Under the pieces are notes generated by a model, which had not been told where the DNA came from, did no database searches, and saw only the letters and a program-made list of their open reading frames with translations. From assembly GCA_015061285.1 (NCBI GenBank), contig SUWW01000004.1, positions 141,540 to 205,539 of the forward strand: a DNA stretch of 64,000 nt, given 5' to 3'. This document shows positions 1 through 9,181 of this stretch, piece by piece (position 1 is the stretch's first letter; every line of letters starts with the position of its first letter). The position numbers and the translations under genes were made by a program. The stretch comes from Bacteroidales bacterium. GTDB lineage: Bacteria; Bacteroidota; Bacteroidia; Bacteroidales; Marinilabiliaceae.

Positions 1-261
1 CTTGGCTTCACGCCCGAGAAGGCACAAGAGCAGTTTGGCTTCTTGATGAATGCGTTTAAGTATGGCGCGCCTCCTCACGGTGGTTTGGCTTATGGTCTCG
101 ACCGCTTTGTCAGCCTCTTTGCTAAGCTCGACAGCATCCGCGACTGTATCGCATTCCCGAAAAACAACTCAGGTCGCGACGTGATGCTCGACGCTCCTTC
201 TGCAATCGACCAAAAGCAGCTCGACGAACTCTACTTAGACGTGCGTCCAGTAAAAGAATAA
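1..261 (+). CDS. aspS: Aspartyl-tRNA synthetase, C-terminal fragment
   Basis: The window opens inside this gene. The frame is open from base 1 and ends with TAA at 261, leaving 86 codons. The visible part carries class II synthetase motif 3, GLAYGLDRF, whose arginine binds ATP. The [11 protein letters not shown] stretch before it and the tail CIAFPKNN are typical of AspRS. The enzyme charges tRNA-Asp in the cytoplasm. A strong hairpin with a T tract follows 14 bases after the stop, so the gene ends its transcript here. The catalytic core and anticodon-binding domain lie outside the window, so nothing can be said about discriminating versus non-discriminating type. Confidence 0.93.
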   Translation, partial: LGFTPEKAQEQFGFLMNAFKYGAPPHGGLAYGLDRFVSLFAKLDSIRDCIAFPKNNSGRDVMLDAPSAIDQKQLDELYLDVRPVKE

Positions 262-274
262 TATGTAATTATAG

Positions 275-309
275 AAACGTCAGCGTTCACACGAGCGTTG
301 ACGTTTTTT
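275..309 (+). terminator. Rho-independent terminator after aspS
   Basis: AAACGTCAGCGTTC pairs with GAGCGTTGACGTTT around a four-base loop, giving about 14 pairs with two G-U, followed by a run of six T. Confidence 0.85.
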
Positions 310-329
310 CTATGTACAAACTCGCTACG

Positions 330-360
330 TTTTTGTCATCTTGGGCGTAACCGAGAACTT
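330..360. repeat. Degenerate relative of the 50.5-kb palindromic repeat
   Basis: The stretch TTTTTGTCATCTTGGGCGTA matches the left arm of the dispersed palindrome at 50539-50569 with a few differences (TTTTTGTCATTTTGAGCGTA there). The right arm is not clearly preserved. It lies in the spacer between aspS and tilS. I read it as a decayed copy of an intergenic repeat family, by eye only. Confidence 0.4.
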
Positions 361-423
361 ATGTTGCGCAAGCGAAATCTTTCGCTCTGCAAAGGATGAT
401 ATGATGATTTATATCTACGTAAA

Positions 424-1734
424 ATGCTGCAATACAAGTATATAGATAAAAACAAACCCGTGCTTGTGGCTGTGAGTGGCGGTGCCGATAGTGTGGCAAT
501 GCTGCACATGCTCGTAGGGCAAGGCTACTATTGTATAGCGGCGCATTGCAACTTTCATCTGCGCGGTGCCGAATCGGATGCCGACGAAGTTTTTGTGCGC
601 TCGTTCTGCGAAGAACTTGGAGTGCCTTGTTATGTTGAGCATTTCGATACTCGTAAATATGCGCAGCAGAAGTCAGTCTCAATAGAGATGGCAGCCCGTG
701 AATTGCGCTATCAATGGTTTTATTCGCTTCTCGATAAGTATGACATACCTTGTGTAGCTGTGGCTCATCATGCCGATGATGCTGCTGAGACGTTCATGCT
801 CAATCTTGTGCGTGGCACAGGTTTGAAAGGTTTAACCGGAATGAAGCCAGTGCAGGGTAGAGTAGTGCGCCCTATGTTGCGCTATTCGCGTCAGGATATT
901 GAACTCTATTGCCGCGCTCATCGACTTAAATTCTGTACCGATAGCACCAATCAGAGCGATGCATACGTACGTAACCGCATCCGCCACCATGTCATTCCGC
1001 AGCTCAAAACAATCAACCCGTCGTTTCTTAGAACGATGCGTAACAATATGGCGCATCTGAATCAGATTTATTCGCTTTTTGCTCAGCAAGCAAGCGAATT
1101 TATGAAGCGTGCTGTGGTCGAACTCGAAGATCAAACCCTTATCTCTATGGACAATTTGCAAAAGTTGCCCGAAGTAGAACCTTTTATCTTCGAAATACTA
1201 TTTCCGAAAGGTTTCTCGCCCGATTCGATACATAAAATTGCTCGTTGCGTAGCTGAAAAACGTTGGGGCAGAATACTCTTTTCGTCGAAATATCGTGTGA
1301 TTGTCGATCGCTTCAATCTGATGATTATGCCTCGTGATGAACAAACGGAAAACGAAGAAACCGACATCGAAATGGATCAAGACGAGGTATATACACCAAT
1401 ACATTTGAAAATAAGTACATTCGAGCGTACTGATGATTATCAAGTGTCGAAAGATGCCAATATTGCACATTTCAATGCCGATAAGGTCTATTTCCCACTT
1501 ACTTTGCGTCATTGGCGAACTGGTGATATGTTTCGACCTCTTGGCATGAAGGGCTTCAAAAAGCTTAGCGATTTCTTTGTAGATAATAAAATGAATCAGG
1601 TGCAAAAGGAGAATGCATGGATACTTGAGGCTGGTGGCGAAATAATCTGGATTGTTGGTATGCGCATCGACGATCGTTTCAAAATAACAGCCGATTGCAA
1701 AGAGGTGTTGCAAATTGAGATAATTACGAATTAG
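424..1734 (+). CDS. tilS: tRNA(Ile)-lysidine synthase TilS
   Basis: The enzyme attaches lysine to C34 of the CAU-anticodon tRNA-Ile using ATP, so that it reads AUA. The ATP-pyrophosphatase signature SGGADS sits at residues 18-23. It is followed by the conserved N-type PP-loop blocks (AHCNFHLRG, VAHHADDAAET, and RPMLRYSRQDIE) that TilS shares. The C-terminal region with RTGDMFRPLGMKGFKKLSDF is the TilS C-terminal domain. At 436 residues the length is normal for the long form. The start at 424 places the PP-loop where the family has it, and no nearer ATG is better. It stands alone between aspS, which ends at a terminator, and a convergent gene. Confidence 0.95.
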   Translation: MLQYKYIDKNKPVLVAVSGGADSVAMLHMLVGQGYYCIAAHCNFHLRGAESDADEVFVRSFCEELGVPCYVEHFDTRKYAQQKSVSIEMAARELRYQWFYSLLDKYDIPCVAVAHHADDAAETFMLNLVRGTGLKGLTGMKPVQGRVVRPMLRYSRQDIELYCRAHRLKFCTDSTNQSDAYVRNRIRHHVIPQLKTINPSFLRTMRNNMAHLNQIYSLFAQQASEFMKRAVVELEDQTLISMDNLQKLPEVEPFIFEILFPKGFSPDSIHKIARCVAEKRWGRILFSSKYRVIVDRFNLMIMPRDEQTENEETDIEMDQDEVYTPIHLKISTFERTDDYQVSKDANIAHFNADKVYFPLTLRHWRTGDMFRPLGMKGFKKLSDFFVDNKMNQVQKENAWILEAGGEIIWIVGMRIDDRFKITADCKEVLQIEIITN

Positions 1735-1759
1735 AAGTAGAAATTACACCAAATAATAT

Positions 1760-1797
1760 AGCGCGCAAGAGTGGTTAGAGACTTTCGCGCGCTTTTT
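1760..1797 (+). terminator. Terminator after tilS
   Basis: AGCGCGC pairs with GCGCGCT across a 20-base loop, with further partial pairing inside, and is followed by a five-T run. It lies between tilS and the convergent amidase gene. Confidence 0.75.
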
Positions 1798-1820
1798 GTG
1801 TTGCTGATTAGGTATTTCAC

Positions 1821-4466
1821 TCACTCCATGCTCATAGAATATCCATAAGTAGTGATATTGCCATACTTAACTACAGCCGACATGCCAGAATCGGGATAAC
1901 GGCTTATTACTTGTGCTCCGTCGGCAGCATCGATGGCATCAGGCGAACGATAGCGCCCAAACGTAAGCGTGGCATGGTCGGTGCGAGGAATGATGCCCAT
2001 GATATATTTTGCAAATACTTTTTGCGTTAGGGTTTGCACTTCTGTTCCGATATAATCGCCATAAATATTAATATTTACTCCCATACGGCTGTATATAGAG
2101 ATGCTATTCATGAAACCTTGTGTGTATATGCTATGGCGCGCAGGCATGTTGCCATACCATGAGGTGCGGCTACAACCTAAATCTACAATCACCCCATCGA
2201 CTTTCGTTAATGTTGAGTCGATGCTAATAGAATCATTAGCAGACGAGTCGAAGAAATCTTTACTTATGGCTATGACGTTGTGTTTTTGTGCAACCAACGA
2301 ATCTACCCAGCCGATATGATAGGGCGAGTAGGCTACGCCGCGAGCTACACCTTCGAGGTCGGAAAACGAAGCTCCCCACCCAGGATCGTCATCGTCGAGC
2401 CATACAGATGCAGGATCGAAATTGTACTGTGAGCCAGTGGAATAGGCGTCGTTAGCATAAGGCGCGCCTGCATATTGGTCGAAGCAGACACCACCCCAGT
2501 TCTGTGTGTTTATCACAAAAGGCGAAGCAAGCGCATTGCGCCCATCTACTACGAGCGTATGTCTTGTGTTGTCGAAGAATGCGGCTGAAAGTGTTGCGCT
2601 TGGCAACGATCGTCCCCCACTATTCACAGCTATGATATTATAATCATAAATATGCCCATCGTTAGGCTGATAAATTACTATAGAAGTGTCGCGTGTGGTA
2701 GAGTGCAAGCGCCGATTTACCATGATAGCGTAATATTGAGGCTCGGCCGAAGGTTCCAGTTGGTCAATAGTAGTCGACCATTGCAGACAAACGCTATCGG
2801 CTGCTACGCGCGTCATGCCAAAATTGCTTGGCCGTAGTGGTGTGACGGTGGCTTGCTCTCCATAGTAGAATCGCAGCACAGCTTTATAGATAGAGCGCGA
2901 GATGTCGTGCCTAAACTGCGGATGAAGTGCATAGCGCATGTCATTAACATTCTGATGCGATAGCATTTCCATAAGTACGGCGGGCACTTCAGGACGTCGC
3001 GACTCGGAATAACCTTTGTCGAGAACGCCACGTATGCCCCATGTAGAATCCCACGACGCTCGCAAGTCGGCAACTATCTGGTGCTCTATGTATTGAGCCA
3101 TGTCGCGATTGACAATGCGCGGCAATCCATTGAGCAAATTCTTGTTGCCCGTGGTGGCTATGGCGAGTGTTCCTACAGTGGAATCGCCCTGCACTATGCC
3201 TGCATCGGTATGTATGGCAAGCGACATATCTACGTTTATACCTCGCTCTTTTACAAGAGCATTGACCCATTCGCCGCGGCAATTAATGTCGTCGGTATAG
3301 TCGTTCGTTCCTTCGCTGATATTGTATACTATTGGAGCAAAACCATCGGATTGTAAGTAGTATCGCGCGCACTCCATCCAGCGCGGCAATCCACTCAATT
3401 GGCCGCAACGAGCCACAACGCCTTGACCTCCTCCTATGCGTACGGCATCGGCAGATACGTGGCCTTTGCCACTAATTTTCACGAGACATTTGCCACCATC
3501 GAATCTATGACGGCCAAGACGAACCCACATTCCACCACCAATCTGCTGATTGATAACATAGTTACTTATGCCATCGGCGTCGGTCACTTGCACATTGACG
3601 GCGTCGGAATTTTTGGCTTCGGCAGCATAGCATATATATACTTCAGCATAGCTATTGGGCACACTCGGAAAAGTGTACGTGATGGTGTCGTGAGTTTGCA
3701 TATTGTATATATGTGCATTGCCATTGCTAAAAGGATTTTCGGAACCTTGTAGAGTGTCGTATGGCTTAAACCCAGCTACAACCTTTACTGCTTTGTGGTG
3801 CGAATGAAAATGTCCGTTCACTGGCATGTCGTCGTCTACCACGAGGCAAAAATTGTTCATGTCGCGTTCGCGAGGCATAAGTACTTGAGCGCCTGCATTT
3901 TCGAACATAGGTGCCAGAAATGGCAGTACATACGATGATGTTAGCAAATCTTCAACGGTAGTGAATAAACGCGCTCGTTGCCATTCCCAACGGTTGAGTT
4001 TCTGCTCATAATATCTACCATGACTTGCCCACAGAGCAAGCGTAAAATCTTTCATCGTGCCTGTCGAAATGCCATCTTTTTTGCGTACGAGCGGTTTGAC
4101 AGTTGAGTGAGGCATGCTCCAACTATCTTGCGGCACAAGAGTCTGCAGGTCGGTTTTGTTGGCAAAAAAAGTGACTTGGGCATGTCTCATTCCCAAGCGA
4201 TTGCAAACAGAGTCGGCAGCAGCAGATATGATTTCATTAGTTAATGGAAATAGCGCCGCGTTTTTGTCGAAGCGTATGCGCACTTTTTGTCCATCTACAA
4301 TAGCCGATTTTATTTCAATAGGCTCTTTGCTGCTCCAGTGTTCACCAGTAAACCAACTTATCAAAACTTCGGGAGGTAGTTTGTCGAGTACCGATTTCAC
4401 TTGAGCATGAGCATCAACAATGATGAAGAATAATGAAAGTAAAAGGAGACGAGTTGCAGTTTTCAT
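1821..4466 (-). CDS. Exported amidase_3-like protein with inserted golvesin-type domain
   Basis: An 881-residue protein with a clear signal peptide (LLLLSLFFIIVDAHAQ). It resembles Bacteroidales proteins often labelled xanthan lyase. The catalytic part looks like a zinc N-acetylmuramoyl-L-alanine amidase. Candidate zinc ligands are H149 (in ASHGRYYEQ), the Glu of NISEGTNDYTDD, and the His of LAIHTDAG. Between the first two ligands, roughly residues 215-350, lies a beta-rich golvesin-like domain (VSADAVRIGGG at its end). A fibronectin-like region and a C-terminal beta region follow the amidase part. The family name xanthan lyase is probably a carry-over; the motifs favour a peptidoglycan amidase fold. 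The actual substrate is unknown. It is downstream of two tRNA genes and convergent with tilS. Confidence 0.75.
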   Translation of the reverse strand: MKTATRLLLLSLFFIIVDAHAQVKSVLDKLPPEVLISWFTGEHWSSKEPIEIKSAIVDGQKVRIRFDKNAALFPLTNEIISAAADSVCNRLGMRHAQVTFFANKTDLQTLVPQDSWSMPHSTVKPLVRKKDGISTGTMKDFTLALWASHGRYYEQKLNRWEWQRARLFTTVEDLLTSSYVLPFLAPMFENAGAQVLMPRERDMNNFCLVVDDDMPVNGHFHSHHKAVKVVAGFKPYDTLQGSENPFSNGNAHIYNMQTHDTITYTFPSVPNSYAEVYICYAAEAKNSDAVNVQVTDADGISNYVINQQIGGGMWVRLGRHRFDGGKCLVKISGKGHVSADAVRIGGGQGVVARCGQLSGLPRWMECARYYLQSDGFAPIVYNISEGTNDYTDDINCRGEWVNALVKERGINVDMSLAIHTDAGIVQGDSTVGTLAIATTGNKNLLNGLPRIVNRDMAQYIEHQIVADLRASWDSTWGIRGVLDKGYSESRRPEVPAVLMEMLSHQNVNDMRYALHPQFRHDISRSIYKAVLRFYYGEQATVTPLRPSNFGMTRVAADSVCLQWSTTIDQLEPSAEPQYYAIMVNRRLHSTTRDTSIVIYQPNDGHIYDYNIIAVNSGGRSLPSATLSAAFFDNTRHTLVVDGRNALASPFVINTQNWGGVCFDQYAGAPYANDAYSTGSQYNFDPASVWLDDDDPGWGASFSDLEGVARGVAYSPYHIGWVDSLVAQKHNVIAISKDFFDSSANDSISIDSTLTKVDGVIVDLGCSRTSWYGNMPARHSIYTQGFMNSISIYSRMGVNINIYGDYIGTEVQTLTQKVFAKYIMGIIPRTDHATLTFGRYRSPDAIDAADGAQVISRYPDSGMSAVVKYGNITTYGYSMSME

Positions 4467-4494
4467 ATCTATGTGCGCAATAGGCTAAAAAATG

Positions 4495-4566
4495 TGACCC
4501 CGAGGAGATTCGAACTCCTATCAGCAGAACCGGAATCTGATATTCTATCCATTGAACTACGGGGCC
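4495..4566 (-). tRNA. tRNA-Arg, anticodon CCG
   Basis: 72 bases fold as a cloverleaf. The acceptor GGCCCCG pairs with CGGGGTC (one G-U). The D stem is GTTC/GAAT. The anticodon loop TTCCGGT gives CCG, which reads CGG. The T arm is AGGAG-TTCGAAT-CTCCT and the discriminator is A. The outermost anticodon-stem pair (27-43) is a mismatch. No CCA is encoded. Confidence 0.93.
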
Positions 4567-4622
4567 AAAGCATAAAAACAAAAAAGCGCCGACAATCGAT
4601 GGATTATCAGCGCTTTACGTAG

Positions 4623-4697
4623 TCGGGGTGACTGGATTCGAACCAGCGACCACACGCCCCCCAGACGTGTACTCTAACCGGACTGAGCTACGCCCCG
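4623..4697 (-). tRNA. tRNA-Pro, anticodon GGG
   Basis: About 75 bases fold as a cloverleaf. The D stem is GCTC/GAGT and the anticodon stem is CACGT/GCGTG. The loop CTGGGGG gives GGG, which reads CCC and CCU. The T arm is GCTGG-TTCGAAT-CCAGT with discriminator A. The acceptor helix has one C-A mismatch at position 6. It is transcribed ahead of the tRNA-Arg gene 56 bases away, probably as one transcript. Confidence 0.92.
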
Positions 4698-4729
4698 ATT
4701 ATCGCTTTCTGCTTTGTTTTTCAACGGCG

Positions 4730-4737
4730 CAAAGATA
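4730..4737 (-). promoter_or_regulatory. Candidate -7 box of the tRNA operon
   Basis: On the minus strand TATCTTTG matches the Bacteroidota consensus TAnnTTTG and lies 33 bases before the tRNA-Pro 5' end. I did not find a convincing -33 TTG. Confidence 0.5.
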
Positions 4738-4868
4738 GTGTTTCCTTGCTTACGTTTGCCTGCTTCGACAAATATTTTTTGCCGTTTTTTAGTCTCTCTA
4801 CATACTCTATGGCTGATTGTATGTATGGCGCTGATAATTAGATGTATGGCGATAGTTGGGAAGCTCGT

Positions 4869-5543
4869 TTAGTTTTCGTTTACGTCATCCGAATTGAATT
4901 TGAAACCCATACGTTTGCCAGTGCGAGGTTTAGAGGTTATTATCTGCGATGTCATATAAGCAAGGTTAATGATGCTTGTAGTCTCGTAGGGTGGCACAAG
5001 TATGTCGAATTCGATAGCGTATTTGAGTGCAGTTTCTATTATTCGTCGTGCTATGGCGTTGTCGAATTTGTTTTCACCAAAGTGCTTTACTCCAAGGCGT
5101 TGGCGTTTGCCTTCAACATAGAAAGAGCAATCTTTATTTATGAATATGCGAGCCACCATATATCCAGGATCCTCTTCGCGGTTGAAATCTATCGAGTCTG
5201 ATATGAAGTTGTATATGCTTATAATAGCCACGTAGCCACGTTCTTTATCTTCAGCTAAGTATGGGGTTTGCCATACTTCGTTGTCTCTGTCGAATTGGAA
5301 AATATTTGGGTGAAGCGAAACGATGAGCGAATCTTCATCGGCAACAATTTTGAGTACGTTCTCGCTCAGTCGTTTTGTTTCCATTCGTGTCGATTCGCCA
5401 ATGCTCTTTTTATAGTCGTCGACTATGGCATGCATCTCTTTGTCGATGATATTTAGACAATTGGCTGCTATTTTTCCTATCTCGCGTTTCAATTGGCATT
5501 TGGCTGCCAATTGAGTGGCTATTTGTTTCGATCTGCGTTCCAT
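4869..5543 (-). CDS. Conserved-looking protein of unknown function
   Basis: A 224-residue soluble protein with no signal peptide or membrane segment. The first 70 residues are charged and probably helical (KCQLKREIGKIAANCLNI). The middle contains a beta-rich stretch around EDPGYMVARIFINKDCSFYV, and the end is basic (SKPRTGKRMGFKF). I do not recognise a family. It lies 109 bases downstream of the class A penicillin-binding protein gene on the same strand and upstream of the tRNAs. A separate transcript is possible. The amino-acid composition and lack of in-frame interruption support a real gene. Confidence 0.7.
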   Translation of the reverse strand: MERRSKQIATQLAAKCQLKREIGKIAANCLNIIDKEMHAIVDDYKKSIGESTRMETKRLSENVLKIVADEDSLIVSLHPNIFQFDRDNEVWQTPYLAEDKERGYVAIISIYNFISDSIDFNREEDPGYMVARIFINKDCSFYVEGKRQRLGVKHFGENKFDNAIARRIIETALKYAIEFDILVPPYETTSIINLAYMTSQIITSKPRTGKRMGFKFNSDDVNEN

Positions 5544-5652
5544 TTTCTACATAGTTGAAAGTTGAATACTCAAAGTTATAAGTCGTGAGTTGAATGTAGT
5601 ACGTTATAGGTTATTATTCTTCGCTCAGAGTTGCCGTGTAATGTGAAAACTC

Positions 5653-8064
5653 TTAATCGAATATTCCTCCGAATATGCTATGGAAAATATTGCGAACAGG
5701 GTTTGTTTGCTCTTCGGGAGTATTGGTCCAATCATCATCGTAATAGCCATACACTTCGGCGCGCGCACGGTGGTAAAGTTCTTCCATGTCGGGCTCTGTC
5801 TCGCTATAAAGTGGATAGTGCATATTTACGAGCATCTCGTCGTCGAGTGGTTGTGGAAATTCGCCACCGCAGAGCTGATTTTTGCCCGACACAAGGAAGC
5901 GTCCAACAATAGGCAACGCCATATACGCACCTTGGCCGAAATATCCATTGCGGAAATGTATCGAAGGATTGTCGCAACCAACCCATGCTCCGGCCACCAC
6001 TTGCGGCGTTGCACCAATGAACCAGCCATCGGCGCATTTCTGTGTCGTGCCTGTTTTGCCCACAAGTGGTCCTTCTATCTTGTAGAGTGTGCGTAGGCTG
6101 CGCGCCGTGCCACTATCTACCACGGCCGACATCATGTCGTTTACATATATAGCTGTCGATTGTGTGAGAACTTCGTTGCCATTTATATCGCCTTGGCTTT
6201 CGTAGAGCACTTTGCCTTCGGCATCTACAATTTTGGTAATCATTGTGCGTTCGTGGGTTTTTCCTCCATTGGCGAATGCTTGATATGCGGTAACCATCTC
6301 AGCTAAAGATATTTCTGCCGTTCCCAGTGCGATGCTTGGCACTTCTGGTATTTCACTCTCTATACCCATTCTATGAGCTGTGTTTACAACCAAATCTGGT
6401 CCAACTTCGTTTATAATCCATGCCGACACGGTGTTGAGACTCTTCGACAGCGCACCTTTGAACGAGTAGTAACCGCCATAACCATCGTGGCTGCTGTTGG
6501 CTGGCGACCAACCTTTAGCATACGTACGACGCTCGTTTTTTACGTACGTAGTAGGCGACATGCCATGTTCGAGCGCTGTGGCGTAGACAATAGGCTTAAA
6601 CGTAGAGCCCACTTGGCGACGCATGCCGACGTGGTCGATTTGCGAAAGCGTGTGGTTGATGCCTCCTACGTATGCAAGCACATATCCATTGTTCGGATTG
6701 AGAGCCAAGAATCCTGCGTTCACTATAGTTACAGCTTTGCGTACCGAATCGGCAGGCGACATCATCTCGGTGTGAGCACCTTCGGCATCGTAGATGAGCA
6801 TTTCTACAGCACGATTCATGGCGGTGTCTATTTCGGCATCGGTGCAGCCTGCGCTTTTCATCTTTTTGTAGCGCTCGCTCTGCTTGTAGGCATTGGCATA
6901 AATACTGCTCTTGCCCCATGGTTCTTTGCCTTTCCACTGTTCGTCGAACTTCTGCTGAACGGCTGTCAGATGCTTCTTGACGGCAATTTCGGCGTATTGC
7001 TGCAAACGACTATCGAGAGTTGTGTATATACGTAGACCATCGGTATAAATATTATACTTATCCGTACCATAAATCTCGTTCAGAATGGTGCGCGCCGTTT
7101 GCCCTACAGCATCACGAAAGAAAGCTGCCGATTCTTGGTTACGGTCGTTGGCGTTGTATTTGAGTTTGATGGGTTCTTCAATGTACTTTGTATATGCTGT
7201 AGAGTCGATTTTCCCAGTAGTATACATACGTTGCAAAACCACATTTCGTCTTGCCAGAGCACTTTCGGGATTGATGCGTGGGTTGTAGGCCGTGTTGGCG
7301 GCAAGCATGCCAACTAATAGTGCCGCCTCGTGGGGTTTGAGCCACTTAGCTTTGCGCTGAAAAAATCGCTGCGATGCCGCCTCTATGCCATAAATATTCT
7401 CGCCAAACGACACTGTGTTGAGGTAGAGTACCAAGATTTCGGTCTTTGAGTAGACATGCTCAATGCGGTTGGCAATAATCACCTCTTTTATCTTGGCTAC
7501 CGGAATGCTGAGCGGACCAAAATTGCGACGTGGAAAGAGGTTCTTGGCAAGTTGCTGACTTATGGTGCTGCCGCCACCTTGATCGCGGTCGAGCATAAGT
7601 ACGGTGCGGAAAAGCACACGACCAACACTTTTATAATCAACGCCTTCGTGCTCGTAGAATCGACTATCTTCTGTGGCTATGAGAGCATCGAACACACTGC
7701 GCGAGATGTCGGCACTATCGACGCTTAGGCGATTTTGAAGGTAGAAACGCCCGAGCAACTTCCCGTCGGCTGAGTAGATTTCCGATGCATTGTTATTACT
7801 GATATTTCTTAGTTGTTCGTGAGTTGGCAAATGTCCAAAAACGCCAATGTATACGCTGAATATCAGTAATATAAATAGCGCTAAACCATGACATATTACT
7901 TTGCTGATATTTATGGCTATGCGATTTTTTATGCTTGCATTGTCCGATGGGAAATAGACAATCTTAATAGCGCGTCGAGTTCTGTCGCTTAAATGATTAT
8001 GCAAGTATGTACGTACGCTATTGTATGCGTCGAAAATTGTTTGTTTGATAGTCGATAGGTTCAA
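5653..8064 (-). CDS. Class A penicillin-binding protein (PBP1A-type)
   Basis: A bifunctional peptidoglycan synthase of 803 residues, anchored by a membrane helix at about residues 52-76. The GT51 glycosyltransferase domain has its catalytic Glu at 132 (ATEDSRFYEHEG) and the block GGGSTISQQLAKNLF. The transpeptidase domain has S487-TFK, S542-LN and K670-TGT in the right order and spacing, so both activities look intact. It polymerises lipid II and cross-links stem peptides in the periplasm. It lies 34 bases downstream of the leucine-rich-repeat lipoprotein gene, so the two may be co-transcribed. Confidence 0.95.
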   Translation of the reverse strand: MNLSTIKQTIFDAYNSVRTYLHNHLSDRTRRAIKIVYFPSDNASIKNRIAINISKVICHGLALFILLIFSVYIGVFGHLPTHEQLRNISNNNASEIYSADGKLLGRFYLQNRLSVDSADISRSVFDALIATEDSRFYEHEGVDYKSVGRVLFRTVLMLDRDQGGGSTISQQLAKNLFPRRNFGPLSIPVAKIKEVIIANRIEHVYSKTEILVLYLNTVSFGENIYGIEAASQRFFQRKAKWLKPHEAALLVGMLAANTAYNPRINPESALARRNVVLQRMYTTGKIDSTAYTKYIEEPIKLKYNANDRNQESAAFFRDAVGQTARTILNEIYGTDKYNIYTDGLRIYTTLDSRLQQYAEIAVKKHLTAVQQKFDEQWKGKEPWGKSSIYANAYKQSERYKKMKSAGCTDAEIDTAMNRAVEMLIYDAEGAHTEMMSPADSVRKAVTIVNAGFLALNPNNGYVLAYVGGINHTLSQIDHVGMRRQVGSTFKPIVYATALEHGMSPTTYVKNERRTYAKGWSPANSSHDGYGGYYSFKGALSKSLNTVSAWIINEVGPDLVVNTAHRMGIESEIPEVPSIALGTAEISLAEMVTAYQAFANGGKTHERTMITKIVDAEGKVLYESQGDINGNEVLTQSTAIYVNDMMSAVVDSGTARSLRTLYKIEGPLVGKTGTTQKCADGWFIGATPQVVAGAWVGCDNPSIHFRNGYFGQGAYMALPIVGRFLVSGKNQLCGGEFPQPLDDEMLVNMHYPLYSETEPDMEELYHRARAEVYGYYDDDWTNTPEEQTNPVRNIFHSIFGGIFD

Positions 8065-8098
8065 AGCGTTTGATATTGAATATGTTGATATATATTAT

Positions 8099-9091
8099 CT
8101 ATTCGAAAATTCTCAGTTGCCCCATGTCGAAGTTGGGCGGGAAGGTGAGGGTAGGGTTGTCGTTGTTGTAATACGACAACTGAGTTATCAGCGGACTGTT
8201 CGAAAGGTCGATGGATGTTAGGCGATTGTTGCTGCAATTGAGGTACTCCAACTTTGGGCAACGGCTGAGCTCTATCTGCTCAAGTTGGCAATCGCTGCAG
8301 TTGAGCACCACGAGCGACAGGCTATCGCTAAAATCTTTCGCATCGCCCAAACGCAATCGTCGTAGATTCGGACAGTTGTGACAATCGAGGTTTTTTAGTT
8401 TTGTGCATTTCGAAACGTCCAAACGCTCAAAATAGCATTGCGAGCAATCGAGTTCTTCAAGTTTTGTGTTTTTCGAAAAATCCATATCGCTCGCGTTGAT
8501 TTTATACATTACGAGCGTTTTCAGATTCGAAAAATAGCTAACTGCTTTCATCGATACAGCCACGGTGTCGGGCACCATCGATTGCAGGTCGCGCAGATTG
8601 AGCTGAGTCACCGAAGATATTTCAGCACCTTGAAGCTCGCCATCGCCATTCTTATCGAAATCGCGAAGGAGCAAACTCATAAGTACATCGCTCGACGACG
8701 TAATTCGTTTGTCGACCACCACTAAAGTGCTTGCACTAAAGTCGCCCCAAGTGACGCTGATAGTTGTCTCGCCTATACTTACGCCCTGCAATACGCCATC
8801 TTGGTTGACTGTGGCAACCTCTTCGTTGCTTGACGTCCATACAGGTTCGTCGCTTGGTATGCCCGTGTTGCAATTGTCGGGGTAGTAGCCTATGGTGAAT
8901 TGCGTAGTACTATCTACCATAATTATTGGTTCGTATGGCGTGATGTAAATATTCACCAAGTAGCGCGTTGCCTCTTCGTCGTTGCAACGTGCAAACATGC
9001 TAATTGCAAATGCAACAATAGCTATATATATGTATGAACGGCGTTTCAATGCAAATTCTATTTCTGTAATAATAAACCTGAATATCTCCAT
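8099..9091 (-). CDS. Lipoprotein with Big_2-like domain and leucine-rich repeats
   Basis: An N-terminal hydrophobic segment ends at ISMFARC, a plausible lipobox. An Ig-like Big_2-type domain follows (VWTSSNEEVATVNQDG, then VSIGETTISVTW). The C-terminal half is a run of irregular leucine-rich repeats (LEELDCSQC, LKNLDCHNC, LEYLNCSNN) rich in Cys-Asn ladders, as in Bacteroidales surface proteins. It is probably a surface-anchored binding protein; the ligand is unknown. The ATG at 9091 lies inside a terminator-like hairpin. A TTG at 9049 would give a tighter signal peptide beginning LKRRSYIYIAIVAF, so the true start may be there. It is just upstream of the penicillin-binding protein gene. Confidence 0.8.
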   Translation of the reverse strand: MEIFRFIITEIEFALKRRSYIYIAIVAFAISMFARCNDEEATRYLVNIYITPYEPIIMVDSTTQFTIGYYPDNCNTGIPSDEPVWTSSNEEVATVNQDGVLQGVSIGETTISVTWGDFSASTLVVVDKRITSSSDVLMSLLLRDFDKNGDGELQGAEISSVTQLNLRDLQSMVPDTVAVSMKAVSYFSNLKTLVMYKINASDMDFSKNTKLEELDCSQCYFERLDVSKCTKLKNLDCHNCPNLRRLRLGDAKDFSDSLSLVVLNCSDCQLEQIELSRCPKLEYLNCSNNRLTSIDLSNSPLITQLSYYNNDNPTLTFPPNFDMGQLRIFE

Positions 9092-9119
9092 TTTATTGTG
9101 GAGTTATTCAGGTTTTTTT
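9074..9119. terminator. Hairpin terminator between the exported protein gene and the LRR lipoprotein gene
   Basis: AAACCTGAATA and CTCCA pair with TGGAG and TATTCAGGTTT around an 8-base loop, giving 16 pairs with one mismatch. The plus strand has seven T after it, and the minus strand has TTTATTATT. It probably ends the minus-strand gene at 9182-10030, and it contains the ATG of the next gene. Confidence 0.75.
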
Positions 9120-9181
9120 GTCTTTTTCGATGATTCTTCGCTAAGCTCCGAATGTCAACGATGGATCAATAATCCAATTGA

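Noticed and set aside
4800..4868. Short direct repeat ATGTATGGCG before the 224-residue protein gene end
   Set aside because: Only two copies of ten bases in a low-complexity spacer, with no related signal. Chance is likely.
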